Assembly: GCF_032883915.1 (NCBI RefSeq)
Contig: NZ_CP120717.1
Span: forward strand, 1,060,501 to 1,124,500
DNA from: Endozoicomonas sp. 8E
GTDB lineage: Bacteria; Pseudomonadota; Gammaproteobacteria; Pseudomonadales; Endozoicomonadaceae
Reading direction: 5' to 3'
DNA: 64,000 nt
Numbering within the stretch: the first letter of the stretch is position 1; each line of letters opens with the position of its first letter. The notes under the pieces are model-generated. The model did not search any database. It saw only the letters and a program-made list of their open reading frames with translations, and had not been told where the DNA came from. A program made the position numbers and the translations under genes. Positions 19,901 to 28,200 of this stretch are shown piece by piece.

Positions 19901-21483
19901 CCGAAATGGGCCTTTTGTTCCGAGGTGATATGGATATTATCAAATAGCTGGCTGAAGCCGGTCTGTTCATTGACCTGAATGACCAGAGGTGCTTGCGGGT
20001 GATGATTGATCCAATAACTTGCCTGGGCATGTTGCTGGTATGTCAGTGTATTCAAGGCAGCGTTATCTCTGACTTTTTTCTGTAGCAGAGGGCTTCCGGA
20101 CAGAGGTTGCTCATCGTTTTCAGGCAATCCCAGGGCCTTCGGCTGCGGTCCTGAATCAGCTACCTGAAGTCGGGGCTTCAGTCCGGTTGTCTGGTGAATA
20201 GTCTGCAGTGAATCCAGCAAACAAAACCAATGTGCCTGGGTAAGGGGAGACGTCACGATGACTGCACCACCAGCCCGAACCTGTTCCAACAGACAGGTAT
20301 TTGCAGCTGCATAGCCTTCCGGGCTGATGGCCATCGGGCTCAGCCATTCCCTGATATTACCTTGATTGATAGTGATCGGGAGTCGTGCAGTGAAGGCTCT
20401 ATTTTTATTGGAGTTGGTCAGGCTCTGAAACAGTAAACGCAGCTCGTCCTTCCCTACCGGCATCTGATAAAACTGAATATCGTCGGGTAACTCGCAGGTC
20501 TTGCCGTTGCTCTCAAAGCACTGTTGCGCCAGTATTTGTCGCATCGTTTGTTCAAAGGTCAGATCTCCCCAGTTGGCCCCTTTCAGAATCACCCGTTGCC
20601 CTGCTTTCAATAGCTCCAGCCTGCCGGGGATATGCTGGATTCGCCCCTTTTTATCGATTCCGGGACCGCCCAGCAGCAACTGTCGCCAGTGACTGTGCAA
20701 GTGACAGTTAATAACAATGGTATTGTCGTTTATAGTGCTTTCTGGACAAGGAAATTCAGGTAATAACGGGGGAACTTCGTTGATTTTCATCGATGGGTCA
20801 TTGCCGGTCTGAGCGAACTGCCAGGTATTGCCTGGTCGATTAATTCGCCGCCAGAAATCAGTTCCTGGTGCCTCATGATCGCTGCCAACCATTGCCAACT
20901 GTGCCGGGTCTGCCAGGACCAATAGAGAAACATGCTCACCCAGAGGGCGTTTTTTCTGGCTGACTCTGTCGTACAGACAGGGGTTATCCGGGTCCAGCAG
21001 ATCGTTAAATTTTGGCAGTTCATCACTGGTGAGTTTTCGGATATCCAGCACCAGGGTTAATGGTTGCGAACCTTCAAACAGTTTGCCCGGATAAAGCGCT
21101 TGGCGACCCTCTTCGGAAATGCTCAACCGGCTCATCAGGTTAGCCTGTGAGAGGTCATCGGGATGGGAAATAAGAGTGACATCCCGATGTTTATCGCCGG
21201 TCCGGGCAACCAAAAGCTGTCGAACCTCATCATCACTGGCGACAAAACGAAAATCGAAGGCATTAGGGGCCTTGGGGAGTGAGGATTTCGTTGAGGAAAC
21301 GGTTCTCACAGGGTCAGGTGACTTAATCCGGGGTGACGATATATTGAGTTTGGTAATGACATCAGAGCAGATCTCGACATCATTTGCCGGTAATACCAGC
21401 TTTGGTTTTTTGGCTGGTACGATATTGTCAGACGCGCCACTATCAAGAACCGATTTGTTTATTTCCCTGATCCGACCATCCAC
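13960..21483 (-). CDS. Copy 3: giant multi-AAA+ / transglutaminase-like protein, 2,507 aa, GTG start
   Basis: Class B copy. The conserved start position, ATG in the other complete copies, is GTG here (21481-21483), preceded by AGGAGA at the usual distance; the in-frame ATG 39 bases upstream lacks a site, so GTG is preferred. Basic motif PAKKPKL at residues 23-29. Walker A motifs at ~936 (GETGTGKS) and ~1272 (GPAGRGKD). Transglutaminase-like Cys at 1915, with IHIFAEYS and SVDLGGA, so the triad is complete. The linker before the beta-rich segment is short. Near the C-terminus a long charged insert predicted to be coiled coil (about 14320-14560) separates the RPVIIIGQPSW motif from the YCWANA...GAHDPSS domain. 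Within the helical region around residue 2000 (15421-15480) the sequence drifts away from the paralogues without a change in length. Confidence 0.91.
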   Translation of the reverse strand: MDGRIREINKSVLDSGASDNIVPAKKPKLVLPANDVEICSDVITKLNISSPRIKSPDPVRTVSSTKSSLPKAPNAFDFRFVASDDEVRQLLVARTGDKHRDVTLISHPDDLSQANLMSRLSISEEGRQALYPGKLFEGSQPLTLVLDIRKLTSDELPKFNDLLDPDNPCLYDRVSQKKRPLGEHVSLLVLADPAQLAMVGSDHEAPGTDFWRRINRPGNTWQFAQTGNDPSMKINEVPPLLPEFPCPESTINDNTIVINCHLHSHWRQLLLGGPGIDKKGRIQHIPGRLELLKAGQRVILKGANWGDLTFEQTMRQILAQQCFESNGKTCELPDDIQFYQMPVGKDELRLLFQSLTNSNKNRAFTARLPITINQGNIREWLSPMAISPEGYAAANTCLLEQVRAGGAVIVTSPLTQAHWFCLLDSLQTIHQTTGLKPRLQVADSGPQPKALGLPENDEQPLSGSPLLQKKVRDNAALNTLTYQQHAQASYWINHHPQAPLVIQVNEQTGFSQLFDNIHITSEQKAHFGHRRSALQEALTAGKLVVFRGLETNPRLQQLLEPLMVGQPLLVNGQLQAYPQADIKILWPESAKSASSILHSMVIRGKPCPEIDIWVINTLRHKISRTELPEQALNELYKAFKTIPDGLCNPLPERTEGLLNNLILAARRAQQVDHSQRLLPCHWRKAINSVITHGARQNTPVRDFMKVACWHLLPDKTPDENQTISVDPDRLTAIINSAPRLDREFVIQNLWQLARAFDPAVFRDTEFEGLRLSYESPLSLEGGVEILDRLCAIIVAQAPEEQQNAMAYQLQVDPAAELCESLAIRPSRQIKRLQDALASGWQLPLPLGQTRSDAIQALASDCFHRARAANSAAAGIERIEHRLAESLRWTGSTNKPLSALARDLYHGEISQKDRESRRLSRLHERFADSPVIFLQGETGTGKSYFSAKMARASGQASVISLGPSDSEQTLMKRWQWQQHIDGDRSMVQQNRALMEWARTESDKDEEYITLVLDEANLAKAGLLASLNGLWEPQPCIYVNGHPVKVSPKHRVILTGNPDHYAGRRIDPALKEKLPRAYYPRLDQAFLRDRVVEPALVNQLQRHLPETEINDIVHSATESIMALWQYYQELLPEHEFTPRDLTDICSWVGWYLDRALPTVDPVTCKQINSLIRQSFRDLLGPEIAETCQDALLALEIWFAARYQLDNTLSDKVRTLNLKDIQQPFMQFTERNRPEFDTSGSAVSELVQQLGQDLSRCQQAYHLGRKHGGRQATLIAGPAGRGKDATLNLMIESVRQQAKQRQESMPEVFYLNACDCSWDKVCEVIRKAKVDGGIVVISEMNLIDSQHLEGELNDILAGDAHSGFHLFATINPPEYSGRKPLSPALKGRFRHLPIRQYNPTELQTIAGKVLPDSSRGKFVAKKLTEKHCLLRAYLQQKNLPLQPTGLDLQNVARAVLRGADFSDNGLHQCFNQHYRLYLMAASISLEELPGSSAPAASRGTFDPELCHWFNRTVSDIGRPWLIRLGDYNSMDEQRHEILINADLTEDEIRTEIIRMMAQTRWQASGLSLKPDKSNDILTRALYRHCQQHWFKREFERTGVDANSVFPMPEEEQQTLKLPAFQPFLQEAEQRISAWNSNAIQLWPGFAHQIMGQPGHWLDHSEKDIPKVGKKQTSTLDQNTNYEDRQKPKVIDYKIFNSRHPSNMYRVWARDINVTAEGDVELIDMSDQDTQRVELLTPARLPEYGQEVKLTRYQTLATLNMRSKNGQYALPSLTPDDYIVALRSKPDLAFTLVRDPYTGLHTLTIPEANAKQSILCAYVVEPGKTSRETPATGERPEPSMPVDTRCSEGIKTVLDKVFASIEEHPTELKVSLKAIIKAKNTKQRIKAITNYCKQFSGAGQPASGKNFFEFLVTERQGSCRHRVPVFVAFCRYFGISSRQIESLIHIFAEYSEDGGQTWKSVDLGGAPVKRTEIKPDFQPNRKVSGSSTKSGKIRDHLKIADSTQQQALAEDCADSSEGTNEPPEAGSALSETLPDIFKTVRKLWEAKDLTGFSMGVAVLLETEELGYFEKQLVGDVYDAAGHPHKPMSEAVKQILSNSDKDQVIEPLKSLHSKMIIRGGASPQQWLSSMIDILKHSDLSKPSVIHFAREALYSGWLDPGPIGMDYCKEAHEHHELLLCLEGVDGLKVKAAHCLKKWYKAFLCGEENSQAWRSSYKSYQDSLSEKYDLSVGHYYGGFSPFLERKMANPSLQTAWTHVPEGTPDITRMLMHQPAYAQLIQGKENLRPVIIIGQPSWSKTAIVKKIQALLAENNPDLKPLLEKVNQYEAITRQIQHELDALDSSCPDRDSEMDSAEPCQDQRKEYEIKKHEIKGRYELILKSLELLSEEQTLLNNLTDKCQQKIHQAYTLYLYEMTCPKGGRLTYCWANAYLGDSVDPDYYGAHDPSSAKELFAMMCNIYGLLPFQNSLKDACLRQALNATDALVLKNDELTKIAKEFLNSMNLNSLYNSLDTR

Positions 21484-21660
21484 TATCAATCTCCTTTCCT
21501 GATGCCCCTTGAAGGATTGCATTGAAACTGATTAATTGTTTGACCTTAGGATGAGATTAAAGTTCCATTTTAACTGTTACCCCTCTGTAGGCTTGTCCAG
21601 CCTGCTGTTCGGCTGCACTGTATCAGGTGCTCAGTTAATGTTTCACGTTGGGTTATTCGG
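21484..21660 (-). promoter_or_regulatory. Class B leader upstream of copy 3
   Basis: This sequence is shared with the regions before copies 7 and 8 (CAGAGGGGTAACAGTT, then GGAACTTTAA and GGTCAAACAATTAATC on the minus strand) and differs from the class A leader. It presumably contains the promoter, but no good -35/-10 pair is visible. The 40 bases beyond it (21661-21700) hold nothing I recognise. Confidence 0.4.
21490..21495 (-). promoter_or_regulatory. Ribosome binding site of copy 3, supports the GTG start
   Basis: AGGAGA on the minus strand, 6 bases before the GTG at 21483. The same site precedes ATG in copy 7, so the initiation codon changed while the site was kept. Confidence 0.75.
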
Positions 21661-21699
21661 GAAGCCCGTAGAGTCTTTAGGCCTGTGCGGCACTAAAGG

Positions 21700-21782
21700 G
21701 TCGTCATTCCCGGAAGGAAGTCGTCATTCCCGCGAAGGAAGTCGTCATTCCCGCGAAGGAAGTCGTCATTCCCGCGAAGGAA
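21700..21782. repeat. Four tandem 21-bp half-REP units
   Basis: Four repeats of gtcgtcattcccgcgaagga (the first is one base shorter) run directly into a full REP palindrome. Each unit is the left arm of the palindrome without its right arm, so the array looks like slippage from the end of the neighbouring element. It contains no separate gene. Confidence 0.85.
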
Positions 21783-21912
21783 GTCGTCATTCCCGCGAAG
21801 GCGGGAATCCAGCGCCAACAGTGGGACTATGCCTTCTCGGGGATGACAAGGCCAGGGGGGCACCGGGCAGTATGGTTCTGGTGGTGAGTCTGTGTGGATT
21901 CCCGCCTTCGAG
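21783..21912. repeat. BIME-like composite REP element
   Basis: It starts with a REP palindrome (gtcattcccgcgaaggcggg), has an internal imperfect REP-like arm (gccttctcggggatgacaag) and ends with a truncated inverted arm (ggattcccgccttcgag). Elements of the same design occur in all four long gaps of this window. Confidence 0.8.
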
Positions 21913-21952
21913 GCTGTCGCAAAACTCCAACAACTCGTTCCTATGCTCTGAG

Positions 21953-22093
21953 GTCGTCATTCCCGCGAAGGCGGGAATCCAGCGCCAACGGTGGATCTAT
22001 GCCTTCTCGGGGATGACAAGGCCAGGGGGGGGCACCGGGCAGTATGGTTCTGGTGGTGAGTCAGTGTGGATTCCCGCCTTCGCGGGAATGACG
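21953..22093. repeat. BIME-like composite REP element with both ends intact
   Basis: About 140 bp, with a REP palindrome at each end in inverted orientation (gtcattcccgcgaaggcggg and ggattcccgccttcgcggga). It is joined to the preceding element by a ~40-bp connector (tgtcgcaaaactccaacaac). A few decayed 21-bp units follow to 22138. The rest of the gap to 22286 is the 3' flank of copy 4, including a tract (aaaaactcaacatgaccaaa) conserved after several copies. Confidence 0.8.
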
Positions 22094-22286
22094 AGAATGA
22101 AGCTGGGAAGGACGTGAATGAAGCCGGGAATCATTCAGCTTGAGTTAATAAGCTTGCAGTAATACTTGCTGGCGAGTAACTACTGACCCTTTTATATCAA
22201 GATTCGTTACGAAATTGTCCCCTACAGAGCCTTGACCATTAAAGGAAGTTACCGACCTTGAAAAACTCAACATGACCAAACGGTTA

Positions 22287-25200
22287 TCAGGCATCCAAAG
22301 CGTCACAAAGCGAACTCAAATTCAGGCTGTTTAAAAACTCTTCGACAATTTTTGTCAGCTCATTGGTTTTCAGAATCAGAGCGTCACTGGCGTGATATGT
22401 CTGCCGCAGGTAGTCATCCTTAATAGCTTCCTGCGACCAGTCAGAGCTCTTGATTAAAGACATCATGGCATACAGTTCTCCTGGTGAGGATGGAGCATGA
22501 GCACCACAGTGGTCATCATCGTCTTCCGCCAGGATGAAAGCATCGGCCCAACAATAGGTTAAGCCCCCACCTTTCGAATGTGTCATTTCATACAAGTAAT
22601 AAATGAAGGCCTGTTGAATCGCTTTCTGGCATTGGTCTTTTAAGTCGGACACCAGAACTTTGTCCCTGGATGGTACCTCAAGGGACTTCAGGGTCGATTG
22701 GTACTTACTGATGATATCAAGCCTTTCTTGCTCACTATCTGCTGCTATCAGAGCATTAATGTATGGTTGTTTCATTGCCTCAGATTGATTTGTTTTTTCC
22801 GATATCTGCTGCAAGTACGGGTTGTTCTCAAGTTTCCGTTGAAACAGGGCTTCGGCCTTTTCATTATTTACTTTGCTGTTCAGGGAAATTTGCCCCAGGA
22901 TAATCACCGGTCGGTGGTTCCCCTTGCCCGAGTTTAACTGCACAAAGGCAGGGTGGTGCAACAGCAGTCGTTCTATATTCGGAACGCCTTCGGGTTTGTC
23001 CGTCCAGGCCATCTCGACGGATGGACTGGCCATTATATTTTTAAGGAATGACGAATGTCCGTTATGAGGATCAGTGATGAAGAAGGCATTCTCTTTTCTC
23101 TGCTGAAAGATTTCATAAGCCGATTGCCATTGCTGGTTTTTTTCCCCGGACATGACTAGCTGGTACCACTTTTTCAGGCAATGAGCGGCTTTAATGTTCA
23201 GTTCATCGACCTCTTCCAGACGCATCAAAAGTTTATGATGTTCAACGGCCGCTATAGTATATTTGCTATAGGTCGGCACTGGATCCAGCCAACCCGATTC
23301 CAGAGCCTCACGGGCAAAGTGAATAACCGAAGGACGGGTCAAATCACTGTTTGCCAATACGTCCACTATTGAACACAACCACTGGTCAGGGCTTGTTCCG
23401 GCCTGATCGATCATTTTTGAATGGAGTGACTTGAGTAGTTCAGTGACCTGATCTTCATCACTGTTGGACAATATTGGTTTGAGTGCCTCCGACATTGGTT
23501 TATAGGGGGGTCTCCCGCCGCCAATCACTTTACCGACCAATGCCTTATCGTCCTCGCTTAATACTTCTGTCTCCAGCGACTGCAAGATTGAGACGCCCAT
23601 GGCAAAACCGGTTAACTCTTTTTCCTCCCAGAGGTTCTTTACTATTTCGAAAGTACTCAGATTTTTTTTTGGCAAGGCACAGTCTGTCTCAAGGGTTTTG
23701 TTCAGTTCTTTGAGGCTTATACCATAGGCTTTGGCCAGAGTTTGTTGTTGTGCTAAATCAGCGTCTTTCAGGACATTCTTCAGGAGATCCCTGGTCTTCT
23801 TCAACTCAGTGCCAGAACCACTGAGCCGACGGGTGAGCTGGAATGCAGGTGTGTGTTTTGTTGTATCGGCAGGCGCCCCGCCCAAGTCCACTGACTCCCA
23901 GGTTTGGCCTTGATCCGGGGAATACTCCGCAAAGGAGTGGAGAAAATTAGAAATTGCTCGACATGGAATGCCAAAATAACGACAAAAAGCCATAAAAACA
24001 GGCACACGATGACGACAGCTCCCTTGCCGCTGTGTGACGAGGAAGTGAAAGAAATTTTTATTGCGCTCTGCTGGTATGGCAACACCGGAGAACCCTCGGC
24101 AATAGTCCCTGATTGCCTCAATGCGTTGCGTCGTGTTTTTAGCACTTTTTATTCTACGCAATGGCTCCTGCACTTCGTGTGGTTGTTCTTTAATGTTCGT
24201 GAGCACTTCCTTCAGTACTGTTTTCATATCTTTTGAACAGCGAGCGTCAAAACGTGTTGACTGAGCTGGTTGGACTTCTTCAGCAGGTTTTTTTTTGCCC
24301 TCTTTTCCGGACTCTACGACATAAGCAAATTTAATACTCTGATTGGCTCTGTCATCTTGAACAGACACTGTATGAAGCCCGGTATAGCGATCCCTGAGCA
24401 GAACAAATGACAATCTGGATTCCATTCGCAAGGCTACGATATAGTCGTTGACCGTGAGGCTGGGCAGGGCATACAGGCCATTTCTTGGTGTCACCACCAG
24501 GGTCGCCAGTGTTTGATCGCTAGCTAATGTTACTTCCTGGTCATCCTCTGGCAACCGGGCAGGTATGAGAACTTCGACCCCCTGTACGTGTTTATGATTA
24601 ATAATGATCTGTTCGATATTGCCTTCGGGAGAGATATAAATATCCCTTGCCAACCAGCGGTAATTCCGGGAAGGAAAATTCTCCTTATCAAAAACTCTAT
24701 AGTCGTGAAAGTGTCGCTTCTCATGGTTCTCATAGTCTGTTTTCCAGTCCAATGCCTTGGCCGGTTCTGTCTTATGGTTCTTTCTCTGAGCCAATACTGA
24801 TGCCTGTTTCTCGTGGACTTGTGGCAGGGATTGCCCGGAAGCCTTATTACCAACAACAGCTGAGGTTTTGTTAATATAATCGCTAACAAAATGGTTCAGC
24901 AGATCCCTGATCTGATGCCAGAATTCAGGCCAACACCGAACGTCATCGCTTTTCCACCCCCTTATCCGCTGATCAGCCTCCTGAAGATAAGGCTGGTTAA
25001 TTGATATTTTCAGCGTTTGTATCTCTTCTTCGGTCAGGGAAAATACGCCACTGGCTTCCACACCCATCTGGCCAAACACACGATCAAACCAGCATTGTTG
25101 CCAGTGTCGGTAAAGTGCCCGGGTGAGAATATCGTCCGACTTATCGGGGTTCAGGGAAAGACCCGATGCCTGCCACTTTGCCTGGGCCACCATCCTGATT

Positions 25201-28200
25201 ATTTCCGTTTTGGCTTCCTCTTCAATCAGATCAGTGTCGATATGAATTTCATGTTTTTTTTCATCAACACTGTTGCGATCACTGCTTCTTATCAACCATG
25301 GACGACTAATACCAGGTACCACCTGGTTGAACCATTGGCAAAGCCCGGAATCAATTGTGCCTTTACTCATGGCAAGAGCCGATGACTCTGGCAGTTCCTC
25401 CAGCGATAGTTTGGCGGTCATCAGATAAAGCCGGTAGTGCTGAGTAAGATATTGATGAATGGCTTTTTCGGTAAAATTGCCCCCTCTGTTGATAGCTCTG
25501 GCAACATTCTGTAAATCAAGGCTGGTGGGCTGCAATGGCAGGTTTTTCCGTTGCAGGTAAGCCCTTAAACGACAATGTTTTTCAGTCAACATTTTAGCCA
25601 CGGTTTTTCCCTGCTCGTTTTCTGGCAAGACTTTCCCGGCAATGGTCTGCAATTCGGTCGGGCTATACTGCCGGATCGGCACATGTCGAAAGCGTCCTTT
25701 CAGTGCCGGTGATAAGGGTTTTCGCCCGCTGTACTCAGGCGGGTTGATGGTGGCAAACAGGTGGAAGCCCGGGTGGGCGTCACCGGCCAGAATATCGTTT
25801 AACTCACCTTCCAGGTGCTGGCTGTCGATCAGATTCATTTCTGAAATGATTACGATGCCGCCATCGACTTTTGCCTTCTGGATCGCTTCACACACTGTGT
25901 CCCAGGAACAATCACAGGCGTTCATGGGAAAGACCTTTGGCATGGTTTCTCCCCGTTCTTCAACTTGCTGTTTGACACTTTTGATCAGCAGGTTCAGCGT
26001 TGCATCCTTACCCCGTCCGGCCGGGCCTTCAATAAGTGTTGCCTGACGACCGCCGTGTTTTATCTTGCGATGATAAGCCTGCTGACAGCGGCTTAAATCC
26101 TGTGCCAGCTGTTGCACCAGCTCAATGATTGCCGATCCGGAGGTATCAAACTCGGGTCGGATTTCTTTGGTGAATGCTTCGAAGTCCCGCTGAATATCTG
26201 GCAGGGTGTGGTTATGAACTTTGTCGCGCAGGGTGTTGTCCAGTTTGTAACGGGCAGCAAACCAGATTTCCAGTGCTGAAAGGGCATCCTGTTGAGTTTC
26301 GGTGATTTCGGGACCCAACACATCCCGGAAACTTTGCTGGATCAGACTGTTCACTTGCTCACAGCTAACACTGTCGCCTTTGGACAACGCACGATCGAGA
26401 TACCAGCCCACCCAACTGCAGATGTCGGTTAAATCCCTGGGGGTAAACTCATGCCCGGGCAACAGCTCCTGATAATATTGGCACAGTGCCATCACACTTT
26501 TGGTGGCCCTGTGTGCAATGTCGTTTATTTGATGCCGTTGTAAATGATTGAGCAAAGCGGGTTCCACTACTCTGTCTCGAAGGAAAGCCTGATCCAGACG
26601 TGGGTAGTAAGCCCTCGGCAGTTTCTCTTTCAGGGCCGGGTCCATTTGGCGCCCGGCGTAATGATCGGGGTTACCGGTGAGAATCACCCGGTGTTTTTCG
26701 CTGACCTTGACAGGATGACCATTCACGTAAATGCAGGGTTGCGGTTCCCATAAGCCGTTCAATGATGCCAGCAATCCGGCTTGGGTCAGGTTGGCTTCAT
26801 CCAGAACCAGGGTAATGTATTCAGCGTCTTTGTCGGATTCGGTACTGGCCCATTCCATCAACGCCTGGTTTTGCTGCACCATAGAGCGGTCGCCGTCGGC
26901 GTGTTCTTGCCACTGCCAGCGTTTCATCAGGGTTTGTTCGCTGTCGGAAGGTCCAAGGGAAATGACAGAAGCTTGTCCTGAAGCCCTGGCCATTTTGGCA
27001 GAAAAGTAACTTTTCCCGGTGCCGGTTTCTCCCTGCAGGAAGATAACGGGAGAGTCCGTAAGCCGGTCATGGAGTCGGGATAATCGACGACTTTCACGAT
27101 CTTTCTGACTCATCTCGCCATGATAAAGATCCCGGGCCAGTGCTGACAAAGGCATATCAGCAGAACTCTGCCACTCCAGTGATTCAGAGAGTCGATGTTT
27201 TATACGTTCAATGCCTTCTGACTTGGAATTCACTGTTCTGGCCCTGTGAAAACAATCGCTGGCCAGCGCCTGAATGGCATCGGATCGGGTCTGCCCCGGT
27301 GGCAGAGGTAAATGCCAGTCAGAAGCCAGTGCGTCTTGCAAACGCCTAATCCGTCCTGTTGGCTTGATGGCTAACGATTGATAGAGCTCTGCTGCCGCCA
27401 GATCGACTTTCAATTGATACGCCAGAGCATCTCGTTGTTCTTCAGGCCCATGGATCACGATTATGGCGCAGAGTCTGTCCATAACGTCTTTTTTCCCCTG
27501 TTTTGGAAACGGACTTTCATAGGACAGTTGTAATTCGGCATCTTTAAACACGGCCGGGTCAAAGGCTCGGGCCAGTGGCCAGAGGTTCTGCCTGACAAAC
27601 TTTCTATCCAGTCGCGGGGCGCTATTGATGATCGCCGCTAACTGATCCGGGTCTACCGAGGCGGCTTGATCCTCATCCGGCGTCTTATCCGGTAACAGGT
27701 GCCAACAAGCTACTTTCATAAAATCCCGCACTGAAGGATGCTGCCGGGTGCCATGGGTGATGACGCTATTGATGGCCTTGCGCCAGTGGCGGGGCAGGAG
27801 CTGCAGGGAGTGGTCAACCTGTTGTGCCCGGCGGGCAGCCATTATCAGGTTATTCAGCAAACCTGCGGTTATTTCAGGCAGAGGGCTACAAAGGTGGGCA
27901 GGTACGGTTTTAAACGCTTTGTAAAGCTGTTTAAGCGCTTGTTCTGGCAACTTAGTCCGGGCGATATCATACTTGCGGGCGTTGATATCCCAGAGATCGA
28001 CCTCAGGACACGGCTCACCTGTGGTGACCGTCGCATGAAATATTGAAGAGGGGCTTTTCACAGACTCAGGCCAGAGTATTGTCACACGAGCTTTTGGATA
28101 GTCTTGCAACTGGCCATTCACCAACAGAGGTTGCCCAACCATCAGGGGTTCCAGAAGCTGCTGAAGCGTTGGATTATTTTCCAGTCCCAGCAATACCACA

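Noticed and set aside
21783-22093. Insertion sequence or MITE with terminal inverted repeats
   Set aside because: Inverted ends are themselves REP palindromes, no transposase frame is present, and no target-site duplication is visible; a BIME fits better.
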